A stretch of 64,000 bases of DNA from Staphylococcus simulans (GTDB taxonomy: Bacteria > Bacillota > Bacilli > Staphylococcales > Staphylococcaceae), in NCBI RefSeq assembly GCF_002994445.1, contig NZ_MRZJ01000003.1, positions 62,001-126,000 on the forward strand. The letters run 5' to 3'. Under the pieces are notes generated by a model, which did not search any database, was not told where the DNA came from, and worked only from the letters and a program-made list of their open reading frames with translations. Below, piece after piece: positions 55,191 to 64,000 of this stretch. Numbering within the stretch: position 1 is the stretch's first letter; each line of letters starts with the position of its first letter. The translations under genes and the position numbers were made by a program.

Positions 55191-55631
55191 TTATGAGTTT
55201 TCTTTTGTTAAAGAATCGATAAGTTTATCAAGTAAACGGTTCAATTCTTTTTCTTCTTTTTTGTTTAATCCTGAGATGTCGCCTAAGTGGTTGCAAGCAC
55301 CGCCTAGGTCTGCTTCAATGGCTTCGCTTTTTTCTGTTAAGTGAACAAATACTTCACGTTGATCCACTTCAGAGCGTTCTCTCTTGATTAAATCAACTTG
55401 TTCCATTCTTTTTAATAATGGAGATACTGTACCAGTATCAAGTGCCAATTCAGTCACGACTTTTTTGACATTGACTGGTGATTCTTCCCATAAAATTGTT
55501 AATACTAAAAACTGCGGGTACGTTAATTTGTACTTCTTAAAAACGTTATTTGAGTAGTAGCGATTGACTTGTCTTTGAGCATTGTACAAACTAAAGCATA
55601 AACGCCCGCCTAAATTAAGTTTTTCAGTCAT
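55191..55631 (-). CDS. mgrA: MarR/SarA-family global regulator MgrA
   Basis: Redox-sensitive winged-helix regulator of 146 residues, nearly identical to S. aureus MgrA through the DNA-binding core ([30 protein letters not shown]). Sensing cysteine Cys12 is present ([14 protein letters not shown]). GGAGGAG supports the ATG at 55631, 29 codons inside the frame. In S. aureus it controls norA, abcA, sarX, capsule and autolysins; norA, abcA and sarX all lie in this window. A second Cys in the divergent C-terminal part (GGACNHLGD) is not in S. aureus MgrA as I recall it. Confidence 0.95.
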   Translation of the reverse strand: MTEKLNLGGRLCFSLYNAQRQVNRYYSNNVFKKYKLTYPQFLVLTILWEESPVNVKKVVTELALDTGTVSPLLKRMEQVDLIKRERSEVDQREVFVHLTEKSEAIEADLGGACNHLGDISGLNKKEEKELNRLLDKLIDSLTKENS

Positions 55632-55872
55632 AAGTTCTCCTCCAGACATTCTATCCGATATATTTTTCTGTGTTCCGGAAATCGTTCCGTCTCGTTGTAA
55701 AAGTTTGAGATGTGACAATTAAGAAAATATCCAAGGTCTTTTGTCGACAACTCACAAGCCATGTTAAAATTAAAGCATGTATTGATTTTAGAAGATATCT
55801 TGCATTAAATCAAGTTGAAACATAATATAATATGTCCATTAATGGTTGTACCATTAAGTCCTTTAGAAATGA

Positions 55873-56811
55873 GTGTTAAAATTGGAACGAAATAATAAAT
55901 CTAAATTATCTATTTGTATTGTAACAGGTTTTCTAGGAAGCGGTAAAACGTCTTTCCTTAAATATTATACTGAGCAATTATTAAAAAGAGATGAGAAAAT
56001 TACGGTTATAATGAATGAATTTGGTGACTTTGATGTTGATAGTAAAATCTTAGGGGATGAAATTCAAACAATTTCTCTGCAAAACGGTTGTGTTTGCTGT
56101 GATTTACAGCAAGATTTGATTAATCAATTATCAGTATTAATCAATCAAAAACAATCACAATTTGTCATCATCGAAGCAACAGGTATCGCACATCCGCTCC
56201 AACTCATTGAAGCGTGTTTTGATCCGTCTCTTGCACAATACGTCCATCCGCCGCTTGTAGTAGGTTTAGTCGACGCGCCGAGATTTTTAAATCGCGAGCA
56301 CTACACAGCATCTACTCAAGCTTTAATGGAAGAACAAATCGCTGTCAGCCAAGCTTTAATTGTTAATAAGACTGACCTGGTCGGACAAGAAGAGCAGCAT
56401 AAAATTGAAACTGCATTAAAACAAATCAATCCTAACGATACGATTTACTTCACGTCGTACGGTCATGTGAATATAGATGAGTTAGAAGCACTTGATACTG
56501 CAAGACAAGACGTACGTCATCGTCATTTGCATCATCATGGTATAAGTTCCATCGCATATACCTTCACAGCACCGATAGACAGACAGATATTCTATCAATT
56601 CATTTTGCGCTTGCCAGATAATATTTACCGTTTGAAAGGTTACGTCAGATTCAGAGATGATCCTGAGACAACTTATCTGTTCCAATTCGCCAATGGGCTG
56701 CCCGATTACGAGCCTATTCAAGGTGAAGTACAAAATACAATTGTGCTGATCGGCGAAAATTTGGATAAAGAACGTTTGCGCAATCAGCTGGATGCACTGC
56801 AATTCACCTGA
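55873..56811 (+). CDS. CobW/COG0523-family GTPase (metal chaperone)
   Basis: G3E GTPase of about 312 residues: Walker A GFLGSGKTS, metal-binding CxCC (NGCVCCDLQQDL), Walker B/switch EATGIAHP, and the NKTD base motif. A His-rich stretch (RHRHLHHHG, about 217-225) links to the C-terminal CobW domain. Such proteins load zinc or cobalt into enzymes, often under zinc limitation. GTG (55873) or TTG (55882) could start it; ribosome site weak. Divergent from mgrA; no Zur site was recognised. Confidence 0.85.
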   Translation: MLKLERNNKSKLSICIVTGFLGSGKTSFLKYYTEQLLKRDEKITVIMNEFGDFDVDSKILGDEIQTISLQNGCVCCDLQQDLINQLSVLINQKQSQFVIIEATGIAHPLQLIEACFDPSLAQYVHPPLVVGLVDAPRFLNREHYTASTQALMEEQIAVSQALIVNKTDLVGQEEQHKIETALKQINPNDTIYFTSYGHVNIDELEALDTARQDVRHRHLHHHGISSIAYTFTAPIDRQIFYQFILRLPDNIYRLKGYVRFRDDPETTYLFQFANGLPDYEPIQGEVQNTIVLIGENLDKERLRNQLDALQFT

Positions 56812-57007
56812 AAATTGACGTACAGATAAAGGTGCCACTATAATGGATACAACGTTTAATAGTACAAGGATTTTGAGGGGAATACAATAGTAAAATTTTT
56901 ACATCTAACTATAACCCCCACTACTTAATAGTGAACCTCATTATCAAATTAAGCAAGGGTTAGTATACGGTTGTAATGAAATTGAAAAATCAGGAGGAGA
57001 GACATCA

Positions 57008-57916
57008 ATGGAACGTGTTCAAATTAACCGTAATGTGGAATATTCCAAAATTATTCAAGGCTTTTGGCGATTAAATGAATGGCAAATGACACCGCAAGAA
57101 CTTAACAGCCACTTGCATCAACTCGTGGAGATGGGTGTAACAACGATGGATCATGCGGACATCTATGGAGATTATACGTGTGAAAAGTTATTCGGCGAAG
57201 CACTGAAGTTATCTCCAGAGCTGCGTAATCAAATCGAGCTGGTTTCAAAATGCGGAATTGTTTTGCCGACAGACCGTTATGAACAATTCGATGGGCATCG
57301 TTACGATTTAAGCCGCCAACATATTGTTGCATCTGTCAACCGTTCGCTTGAAGCGCTTCAGACAGATTACTTGGACACATTGCTGATTCATAGACCTTCA
57401 CCGCTGATGAATCCGGATGAGGTCAGAGATGCCCTTGATATTTTAGTAAAAGAAGGTAAAATCAAATCATTCGGGGTTTCAAATTTCAATAACGACCAAT
57501 ATGATTTATTAAATAGAGGGATTAAATCACATAAGCTGCATATAGCGGTTAACCAACTTGAAGTTTCTCCTTATCATGCGGCACCGATTTATGACGGTAC
57601 CATTGATCACATGTATCGTGATGACGTTAAAATCACAGCGTGGAGTCCGCTTGCCGGCGGTAAATTGCTGGATGTTGAGGATGAAAAGTCAAAACGTGTC
57701 ATGGCGATTATCGGGCCTTTAGCACAAAAATATCAGGCAGCACCAGCTTCTATTGCGACAGCATGGCTGATGAAACATCCGGCAACCATTATGCCGATTA
57801 TGGGCACAAGCCGAATCGATCGTATCAATGATGCAGTTAAAGGTTTAGATATTAGTTTAACCGATCAAGAATGGTTTGATATTTATACGGCAGTTTTAGG
57901 TCATGATATCCCTTAA
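57008..57916 (+). CDS. Aldo/keto reductase (YcsN-like)
   Basis: NADPH-dependent oxidoreductase of 302 residues with TIM-barrel layout. The catalytic tetrad is visible: Asp and Tyr in DHADIYGDY, Lys in LVSKCG, His in LLIHRPSP. FGVSNFNNDQ and the C-terminal MGTSRIDRI nucleotide-binding region are typical of the YdhF/YcsN group. GGAGGAG precedes the ATG. Probably co-transcribed with the small membrane protein 27 bp downstream. Natural substrate unknown. Confidence 0.9.
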   Translation: MERVQINRNVEYSKIIQGFWRLNEWQMTPQELNSHLHQLVEMGVTTMDHADIYGDYTCEKLFGEALKLSPELRNQIELVSKCGIVLPTDRYEQFDGHRYDLSRQHIVASVNRSLEALQTDYLDTLLIHRPSPLMNPDEVRDALDILVKEGKIKSFGVSNFNNDQYDLLNRGIKSHKLHIAVNQLEVSPYHAAPIYDGTIDHMYRDDVKITAWSPLAGGKLLDVEDEKSKRVMAIIGPLAQKYQAAPASIATAWLMKHPATIMPIMGTSRIDRINDAVKGLDISLTDQEWFDIYTAVLGHDIP

Positions 57917-57943
57917 CTGATTAACTTTAAAGGAGTAAGAAGA

Positions 57944-58231
57944 ATGAAACGAGACGAACAATCACGTTCACGTATTCAGTTTGAACGTAATTTTATTGTA
58001 TTTCCTTATATTATATTTGCGATTATTATCTTTTTCTTTACGACAATCATCTCTATGCCGACAGTGGTGTTGACGTTATTTGGTATATTCTTTATTTATA
58101 ACGCTGTTTTGCTTTTCACTGCGTTTATCAAGCACTATATGCGTACCATGATTTTATTGTTGATTTTAACAATTTTGGTCGGTGTTATGTTTACAATTTC
58201 AGCTACTGCACATTTTGCTGGTAGATATTAA
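57944..58231 (+). CDS. Small membrane protein
   Basis: Protein of 95 residues with a charged N-terminus and three membrane helices (about 18-40, 42-63, 68-88). No family recognised. AAAGGAG precedes the ATG, 27 bp after the aldo/keto reductase, and a terminator follows, so it is probably the second gene of that operon. Confidence 0.75.
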   Translation: MKRDEQSRSRIQFERNFIVFPYIIFAIIIFFFTTIISMPTVVLTLFGIFFIYNAVLLFTAFIKHYMRTMILLLILTILVGVMFTISATAHFAGRY

Positions 58232-58237
58232 ATGTTA

Positions 58238-58268
58238 AGTCCCAGGTAAAGTTGGCCTGGGCTTTTTT
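58238..58268 (+). terminator. Terminator after the small membrane protein
   Basis: CCCAGG pairs with CCTGGG, followed by TTTTTT. Confidence 0.88.
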
Positions 58269-58395
58269 GTGTTTGGATTCGTATGGCGCAATCGATTCAA
58301 ATTAAAAATTAAGCGTTTTCTTTATTATTATATTCGGCTTTGCTATGATAAAAGTGAACCAAAAATGCAATCATTCATATCAAGGGGGAAATAGA

Positions 58396-59334
58396 ATGGG
58401 TAAGAGAAAAATTGCAATTATCGGTGCAGGACATACAGGTGCAACATTAGCTTTTATAGTGGCTGAAAGAGCTTTGGCAGATGTAGTATTGCTGGATCAG
58501 CCGCATAATGAAAAACCTGCTAAAGGCAAAGCATTAGATATTTCAGAAAGCGGTCCGATTTTAAACTTTAACAGTAAAATCAAAGGTACTTCTGATTATC
58601 AAGATATTACTGGTGCAGATATTGTTGTTATTACAGCAGGGGCTGCCCGTAAACCTGGCATGAGCCGTGACGATTTGATTCAAATTAACGAAGGGGTTAT
58701 GGCGCAAGTAACAGACGGCATTAAAACTTATGCACCAGATAGTACGATTATTGTACTCACAAATCCAGTGGATGCGATGACGTATGCTGTGTATAAATTG
58801 TCAGGCTTCCCTAAAAATCGTGTATTAGGACAATCAGGTGTATTAGATACAGCACGTTACCGTACATTTGTCTCTGAAGCATTAAATGTTGCACAAACGG
58901 ATGTTACAGGATTAGTATTAGGCGGACATGGCGACACAATGGTGCCGTTATTAAGCACGACGACAGTCGGCGGTGTTCCGTTAACTGAATTGCTGGAACA
59001 AGAGAAAATTGATGCGATTATTGATCGTACAAGAAAAGGCGGCGCTGAAATCGTGGGCTTATTGGGTAACGGCTCAGCATATTATGCACCGGCTGCCGCG
59101 ATTTATGAAATGGCCGCTGCCATCTTAAAAGACGAAAAACGATTATTGCCTTCTATTACGTATTTAGAAGGGGAATACGGCTTTAATGATATTTGTCTGG
59201 GTGTGCCGACTATTTTAGGCGAGAATGGTGTAGAACAAGTCGTTGAAACGACATTGAATGATGATGAAAAAGCACAACTTCAAGCTTCTGCCGATGCAGT
59301 AGAAGAAGTTAAAAAGGCATTGAAAAATAAATAA
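58396..59334 (+). CDS. mdh: Malate dehydrogenase (LDH-like type)
   Basis: NAD-dependent malate dehydrogenase of 312 residues: Rossmann motif [12 protein letters not shown], proton-relay histidine in [10 protein letters not shown], and Arg at the specificity position in [11 protein letters not shown], which marks malate rather than lactate dehydrogenase. GGGGGA precedes the ATG at 58396. Converts malate and oxaloacetate. The dicarboxylate transporter gene follows after 320 bp; together they suggest use of external malate or succinate. Confidence 0.92.
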   Translation: MGKRKIAIIGAGHTGATLAFIVAERALADVVLLDQPHNEKPAKGKALDISESGPILNFNSKIKGTSDYQDITGADIVVITAGAARKPGMSRDDLIQINEGVMAQVTDGIKTYAPDSTIIVLTNPVDAMTYAVYKLSGFPKNRVLGQSGVLDTARYRTFVSEALNVAQTDVTGLVLGGHGDTMVPLLSTTTVGGVPLTELLEQEKIDAIIDRTRKGGAEIVGLLGNGSAYYAPAAAIYEMAAAILKDEKRLLPSITYLEGEYGFNDICLGVPTILGENGVEQVVETTLNDDEKAQLQASADAVEEVKKALKNK

Positions 59335-59380
59335 TAATTTTAATTGAAAAGAAGAGTACTGGTACTGATTTAAATCTAAT

Positions 59381-59412
59381 AGGAGGCTGATTTTATAAGT
59401 GAGCCTCCTTTT
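59381..59412 (+). terminator. mdh terminator
   Basis: AGGAGGCT pairs with AGCCTCCT, followed by TTTTAC. The rest of the gap to 59656 contains an AT-rich promoter-like stretch (TTGTTATAATAAAATTG near 59483). Confidence 0.85.
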
Positions 59413-59655
59413 ACATTTTGTGAATTTATTGTGAAAATTTCTACAAATTTTCAGATACGACCATTTTGTAAGCGCATTCTTGTTATAATAAAATTGAAAT
59501 AGATTAAATATTAAGAAAAGCATCGGAAGTCAAAGCGTGATGTAATCAATTATGGGTCCTATATCATAGCATACTGCTTTCTTACTATTTAATAGTATTT
59601 TAAGTGTTGCTCTGCGACAGATGAGCAGGGTCAACTTTAAAGGGAGGAAAATGTT

Positions 59656-61197
59656 ATGTCAGGAGCAAAAGCACAAGATAAAACGGCTAATAAGAAGAAC
59701 AAGAAAGTTAAACCGCTGTGGATCATCATTAGTTTTGTAGTGTTAATCGCTATTATGCTGATTCCGACAGGCGGCAGTATCCCTGTGATGGCTAAAGCTT
59801 CACTCGCAATCTTAGCATTTGCGGTAATTATGTGGGTAACTGAAGCAGTCTCATATCCTGTATCATCAACGATGATTGTAGCTTTGATGATATTAATGCT
59901 TGGATTCAGTCCGGTGCAGGATTTAGCAGAAAAATTAGGAAATCCGAAAGCAAATGGTGCTGCATTGCACGGAGCTGATTTATTTGGAACAGGGAATGCG
60001 TTGAAACTTGCATTCAGCGGGTTCTCTACTTCAGCAGTAGCCCTAGTTGCGGCAGCGTTATTCTTAGCAGCAGCGATGCAAGTTACTAACTTGCATAAGC
60101 GTTTAGCATTGCTGGTTTTATCGATTGTAGGAAATAAAACCAAACGTATTGTCATTGGTGCTATTTTAGTATCGATTATTCTCGCTTTCTTCGTTCCTTC
60201 AGCAACTGCACGTGCGGGTGCAGTCGTACCGATTTTACTTGGTATGATTGCGGCGTTTAAAGCATCGAAGGAAAGTAAGCTGGCTGGATTATTGATTATC
60301 ACAGCCGTACAAGCTGTTTCGATCTGGAATATCGGTATTAAAACAGCAGCTGCCCAAAACATTGTTGCGGTAAACTTTATCAACCAAAGTTTCGGTCACG
60401 ATATTTCATGGGGACAATGGTTCTTATATGCGGCACCTTGGTCTATCTTAATGTCGATTGCATTGTACTTCATTATGTTGAAAGTAATGCCGCCGGAACA
60501 AGATGAAGTCAAAGGCGGTAAGGAATTGATTCGTCAAGAATTGGATAAACTAGGTCCAGTGTCACCTAGAGAATGGCGATTAATCGTTATTTCAGTATTA
60601 TTGCTGCTCTTTTGGTCAACAGAGAAAATCATTCATCCGATTGACTCAGCATCTATTACATTAGTAGCAATGGCTGTGATGCTGACACCTAAAATCGGTG
60701 TAATGACATGGAAAGAGGCAGAAGGCCGTATTCCATGGGGTACAATTATCGTCTTTGGTATTGGTATCTCACTTGGTAATGTGCTGTTGAATACAGGCGG
60801 TGCGCAATGGTTAAGTGATAAAACATTCGGTTTAATGGGCTTGCAGCATTTGCCGTTGATTGCAACAATCGCATTAATTACGTTATTTAACATCTTGATT
60901 CATTTAGGCTTTGCGAGTGCGACAAGTCTATCATCCGCTTTGATTCCAGTCTTTATCTCACTGACAGCAACTTTGAATTTAGGAGATCAAAACATCGGCT
61001 TTGTGCTGATTCAACAATTCGTAATTAGCTTTGGTTTCTTATTACCTGTAAGTGCGCCGCAAAATATGCTGGCATATGGTTCTGGTACATTTACAGTAAA
61101 AGATTTCTTAAAATCTGGTATCCCATTGACAGTTATCGGATACATTTTAATTTTGGTATTCAGTATGACTTACTGGAAATGGTTAGGCTTAATTTGA
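59656..61197 (+). CDS. sdcS: Sodium-dependent dicarboxylate transporter (SdcS/DASS family)
   Basis: SLC13/DASS symporter of 513 residues with about 12 helices. The Ser-Asn-Thr-like signatures occur in the two halves (VPSATARAGAVVPIL, then HLGFASATSLSSALIPVF and LPVSAPQNMLAYGSG). S. aureus SdcS, a Na+/succinate-malate-fumarate symporter, has the same size and locus. GGGAGG precedes the ATG. Terminator shared with the convergent DUF1361 pair. The first SNT motif reads SATAR, a variant worth noting. Confidence 0.88.
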   Translation: MSGAKAQDKTANKKNKKVKPLWIIISFVVLIAIMLIPTGGSIPVMAKASLAILAFAVIMWVTEAVSYPVSSTMIVALMILMLGFSPVQDLAEKLGNPKANGAALHGADLFGTGNALKLAFSGFSTSAVALVAAALFLAAAMQVTNLHKRLALLVLSIVGNKTKRIVIGAILVSIILAFFVPSATARAGAVVPILLGMIAAFKASKESKLAGLLIITAVQAVSIWNIGIKTAAAQNIVAVNFINQSFGHDISWGQWFLYAAPWSILMSIALYFIMLKVMPPEQDEVKGGKELIRQELDKLGPVSPREWRLIVISVLLLLFWSTEKIIHPIDSASITLVAMAVMLTPKIGVMTWKEAEGRIPWGTIIVFGIGISLGNVLLNTGGAQWLSDKTFGLMGLQHLPLIATIALITLFNILIHLGFASATSLSSALIPVFISLTATLNLGDQNIGFVLIQQFVISFGFLLPVSAPQNMLAYGSGTFTVKDFLKSGIPLTVIGYILILVFSMTYWKWLGLI

Positions 61198-61223
61198 TAA
61201 GTAGGTAAATTTTATAATAAATA

Positions 61224-61289
61224 AGCAAAGGCGCATGCTGTAGGTTCACTGTAATTAAGTGACACCGTACAGCATGCGCTTTTGCTTTA
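61224..61289. terminator. Bidirectional terminator between sdcS and the DUF1361 pair
   Basis: GCGCATGCTGTA pairs with TACAGCATGCGC, with AAAG/CTTTT extension on both sides. Confidence 0.9.
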
Positions 61290-61562
61290 TATCATAAAGA
61301 AACATACATAAAGTGCAATATATTCTGCAAATGTAATGAGATACATATATTTGAGTCGTAATTTCGTACGCAAGTCTACTTCCCAATTCGGATATTTCTG
61401 TTCAAAATAAATGATTTGAAGCAAGAATAAACCAAGACCTAACGGCAAACACATTAATCCAATACTGACAGTGAGCGAGAAGCCGATTTCATGTATAAAG
61501 TGTCCGATTATCAGCTGAAAAATAATGATAATAGCTATAAAGAGCAGTAAGTGCATCATCAT
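61287..61562 (-). CDS. Small membrane protein coupled to DUF1361
   Basis: Membrane protein of 91 residues with three helices, unrecognised. Its start overlaps the end of the DUF1361 gene by four bases (ATGA junction), so the two are translated together and are likely subunits or partners. Confidence 0.75.
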   Translation of the reverse strand: MMMHLLLFIAIIIIFQLIIGHFIHEIGFSLTVSIGLMCLPLGLGLFLLQIIYFEQKYPNWEVDLRTKLRLKYMYLITFAEYIALYVCFFMI

Positions 61563-62176
61563 TTGGCCATTCGCACTCCTTTCACTAAAATCAATACAAA
61601 TCCTTGCAAGAGTGTCATGATAACCACAAAGAAGATACCCTTAATATCGAAAAAGTGTATCACATCTCTTAGAATCGAGAACGGCTGATTGATCAAATAT
61701 ACACTGTGAAATCTTAAAAATCGACCCATCGCAATACCGACACTATTCGCAACCATCAATGTAATGACAAGGATGTAGTTGAATAGAGATTTGTCAGTAA
61801 GGTGGAAGAGTTCGATATTGATTAAAATATAACAATACAGCGCAAATAAAACGCCGCCGACTAAATAAGTGAAGTAGAGCCATTCTGTTGCGATCACACC
61901 ATTCATAATACTAAAACCGAATTGATTTAAATGGATTAAATCCGTCACCATATAAAAGGTGTTAGGGAAGATTAAAATAAAAATCGCTGAGAAAATAATA
62001 AATAACGGCCATTCAAACCGGCGCTTAGGTATAAAGAGTTTTATTAACCATACCAATTCAAAAGGGATATATGCTAAAAATAAGTTCAATGCCATGAATT
62101 GGTAGAAATTGTCCAATGGCAGTGTCATCAGCATCAGTATAACGAAAAATATGCGTGCAATATATCGTGATTGCAT
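61559..62176 (-). CDS. DUF1361 family membrane protein
   Basis: Membrane protein of 205 residues with six helices and the DUF1361 signatures FIIFSAIFILIFPNTFYMVTDL (PNTFY-x3-D) and GRFLRFHSVYLI. Family function is unknown. GAGAGGG precedes the ATG. Operon with the small gene downstream. Confidence 0.88.
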   Translation of the reverse strand: MQSRYIARIFFVILMLMTLPLDNFYQFMALNLFLAYIPFELVWLIKLFIPKRRFEWPLFIIFSAIFILIFPNTFYMVTDLIHLNQFGFSIMNGVIATEWLYFTYLVGGVLFALYCYILINIELFHLTDKSLFNYILVITLMVANSVGIAMGRFLRFHSVYLINQPFSILRDVIHFFDIKGIFFVVIMTLLQGFVLILVKGVRMAK

Positions 62177-62478
62177 CTTAAAAGCCCTCTCTCTTCATTC
62201 ATCCATCATAGGGATGTATTGTCTTGCTTCTAAAACAGACAGCAAACGTGCTTTTCTGTCAGACTTAAGTGAATATAATACATCTTTTTGACGGAGATAT
62301 CAATTAAAAGCGTAGGTGAGGCATACCTTCAAATGAAGCATAAATTTTAAATAATCAGGGAATAATGCTACTAAATTAAGATAAAATTATTTGATTGAGC
62401 TATAGAATAACTTTGGTGTATAATAGGTAGTCATTACAAAAATCGACGTAATTAAAATACGCAATAAAGGAGGCTATC

Positions 62479-63645
62479 ATGAGTAAGCAATTAATCACAC
62501 TCTACTTTAATATATTTCTTGTTTTCTTAGGAATTGGATTAGTTGTACCTGTATTACCTGTCTATTTAAAGGATTTAGGTTTAAATGGAAGTGATTTAGG
62601 TATTCTTGTTGCGGCCTTTGCATTAGCGCAAATGGTGATTTCTCCATTCGGAGGCAACCTTGCTGATAAATTAGGCAAGAAGCTTATTATCTGTATCGGA
62701 TTGATATTATTCTCTGTTTCTGAATTTATCTTTGCGATGAGCAGTAATTATACATTATTAATTATTTCAAGAATTATCGGAGGCTTTAGTGCTGGTATGG
62801 TCATGCCGGGTGTAACAGGCATGATTGCGGATATTTCGCCGCCGCAAGATAAAGCTAAGAACTTCGGCTATATGTCTGCCATTATCAACTCAGGGTTTAT
62901 TTTAGGACCAGGGTTCGGCGGTTTTATGGCTGAATTCTCCCATCGTTTACCGTTCTATTTTGCAGGAAGTTTAGGTATTATAGCTTTTGTTTGTTCGGTA
63001 TTCTTTATTCATGGCGCAAAACGCGAAACAACAGATGGTTTCCACCAATTTGTAGAGCCGCAAGAATTAGCTAAAGTTAATATCAAAGCTTTTATTACAC
63101 CGATTATTATTACGTTCGTACTCGCATTCGGCTTAGCAGCTTTTGAAACACTGTATCCTTTATATACTGCAGATAAAGCACACTATGCTCCAAAAGATAT
63201 TTCTATTGCGATAATGGGCGGCGGTTTAGCAGGTGCTATCTTCCAAATCTTCTTATTTGATAAGTTTATGAAGTATTTCAAAGAATTGACCTTTATTCAA
63301 ATTTCGCTCTTTTATTCAGCAGTAGTCTTATTCTTATTAGTAGTTGCACACCACTATTGGTCCATCATGATTATCAGCTTTATTGTATTTATCGGTTTTG
63401 ACATGATCCGACCTGCGATTACCAACTACTTTTCAAATATTGCAGGTAATCGCCAAGGACTTGCCGGCGGATTAAACTCGACATTTACTAGTATGGGCAA
63501 CTTTGCAGGACCGCTTGTCGCGGGTTCATTATATGACATGAACTTTGAATTCCCGCTGTACATGTCTATTACTGTTATGCTGCTTGGAATTGTGATTATT
63601 ATGATAGAGAAGACGATTAGAAAGAATAAAGGAATGAAAGTGTAA
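62479..63645 (+). CDS. norA: Multidrug efflux protein NorA
   Basis: MFS drug:H+ antiporter of 388 residues, the same length as S. aureus NorA and close to it throughout. Motif A is GGNLADKLGKKL, motif C region SGFILGPGFGGFMAE, with 12 helices; Glu222 region LAAFETLYPLYTADK is kept. Exports fluoroquinolones, dyes and quaternary compounds. GGAGG precedes the ATG. In S. aureus it is controlled by MgrA, whose gene is 7 kb upstream. Confidence 0.95.
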   Translation: MSKQLITLYFNIFLVFLGIGLVVPVLPVYLKDLGLNGSDLGILVAAFALAQMVISPFGGNLADKLGKKLIICIGLILFSVSEFIFAMSSNYTLLIISRIIGGFSAGMVMPGVTGMIADISPPQDKAKNFGYMSAIINSGFILGPGFGGFMAEFSHRLPFYFAGSLGIIAFVCSVFFIHGAKRETTDGFHQFVEPQELAKVNIKAFITPIIITFVLAFGLAAFETLYPLYTADKAHYAPKDISIAIMGGGLAGAIFQIFLFDKFMKYFKELTFIQISLFYSAVVLFLLVVAHHYWSIMIISFIVFIGFDMIRPAITNYFSNIAGNRQGLAGGLNSTFTSMGNFAGPLVAGSLYDMNFEFPLYMSITVMLLGIVIIMIEKTIRKNKGMKV

Positions 63646-63664
63646 TTTTAAAGGAAAAGATATA

Positions 63665-63697
63665 TGTGCCAGCAGTTTATTGTTGGCACTTTTATTA
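63665..63697 (+). terminator. norA terminator
   Basis: GTGCCA with an inner GCA pairs with TGTTGGCAC, followed by TTTTATTATT. Confidence 0.8.
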
Positions 63698-63784
63698 TTA
63701 CAGTGTTTTTTTCAGAAAAATATGAAAATAAGATTGACGAATTATATAACTGGTGGTAACCTTAATACAATTCAATTTAATAAG

Positions 63785-63933
63785 ACTCTTATCAAGAGCG
63801 GCGGAGGGATGTGCCCTATGAAGCCCAGCAACCATCGTATATACGAAGTGGTGCTAATTCACAAAAAAGCAATTGCTTATGAAGATGAGAGAAAGAACGA
63901 AAAGCTTTCTCTTAATATAAGGGGGAGCTTTTT
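63785..63933 (+). promoter_or_regulatory. SAM-I (S-box) riboswitch with terminator
   Basis: P1 strands CTCTTATC (63786-63793) and GATGAGAG (63884-63891) enclose the conserved core AGAGCGGCGGAGGGA, GAAGCCCAGCAACC and GGTGCTAATTC. A terminator follows (AAAGCTTTCTC with GGGGGAGCTTTTT, 63900-63933); its left arm can pair with GAGAGAAAG at the P1 3' side as the antiterminator. SAM binding should shut off a methionine or sulfur gene beyond the window. Confidence 0.93.
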
Positions 63934-63936
63934 CTA

Positions 63937-64000
63937 TTGAAAAGAGTCTTGTTATTTGTAAATTACATAGGGACGGTGTCAGAGAAAGATGAAAAAGATA
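63937..64000 (+). CDS. Possible start of the S-box controlled gene (truncated)
   Basis: A TTG at 63937 lies nine bases after GGGGGAG, which forms the 3' arm of the terminator, and opens a frame (MKRVLLFVNYIGTVS) to the window edge. An ATG at 63992 in another frame is the alternative. Too short to identify. Confidence 0.3.
   Translation, partial: MKRVLLFVNYIGTVSEKDEKD

Noticed and set aside
56850..56890. Sigma-B promoter before the aldo/keto reductase
   Set aside because: GTTTAA is present, but the spacer to GGGGAA is 18 or more bases, outside the accepted range.

Overview
The window is a low-GC Firmicute chromosome segment. Gene content and order point to a coagulase-negative Staphylococcus: tarA / tarHGBXD / pbp4 / abcA / fhuCBG / graRS-vraFG / pit / LysM-CHAP / sarX / uppP / cydDC-like / mgrA / norA follow the S. 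aureus chromosome, while several islets and the mdh-sdcS pair differ. The species cannot be fixed from sequence alone; the S. carnosus/S. simulans side of the genus is only a guess. No rRNA, tRNA, CRISPR, IS element or prophage was seen. Layout: 0-3.6 kb holds a truncated PAP2 phosphatase, an acetyltransferase, an M50-like membrane protease, a sugar O-acetyltransferase and TarA. 3.6-10.5 kb is an islet between tarA and tarH: DUF2200, a T-box controlled second-type threonyl-tRNA synthetase whose editing residues are all replaced, an isoleucine 2-epimerase-like enzyme with a YkvI-type transporter behind a possible CodY box, an ORF-free, hairpin-dense stretch of about 850 bp that I read as a large structured RNA, and a DUF2294 gene. 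10.5-18.5 kb is the wall teichoic acid cluster tarH<>tarGBXD with pbp4<>abcA. 18.8-28.3 kb carries a YjiH-type membrane protein, a CodY-associated RsaD-like small RNA, YitT, Fur-controlled fhuCBG, another YkvI transporter, an esterase and an acetyltransferase. 28.5-33 kb is the antimicrobial-peptide sensing and detoxification module graRS-vraFG. 33.3-41.4 kb has a Pit phosphate transporter, a LysM-CHAP hydrolase, a Bax-inhibitor-like protein, a long AraC regulator, SarX, YebC and a cupin. The terminator after the cupin is followed directly by the 5' end of a group IIC intron remnant. 42.3-55.6 kb has DUF402, LysR, MFS, DUF456, DUF1129-like, lipoprotein, GNAT, LOG, DUF188 and UppP genes, the CydDC-like exporter and MgrA. 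55.8-64 kb has a CobW GTPase, an aldo/keto reductase, malate dehydrogenase with an SdcS-like dicarboxylate transporter, a DUF1361 pair, NorA and a SAM-I riboswitch at the end. Working together: tarA, tarB and tarD build the teichoic acid linkage unit and its CDP-glycerol donor, tarGH exports the polymer, pbp4 and the LysM-CHAP enzyme handle peptidoglycan, uppP recycles the lipid carrier, graRS-vraFG responds to cationic peptides, and mgrA, sarX and norA add global and efflux control. The most unusual part is the tarA-tarH islet, where amino-acid sensing (T-box), an editing-deficient ThrRS, a predicted D-branched-chain amino acid enzyme, an amino-acid transporter and a large uncharacterised RNA sit side by side.
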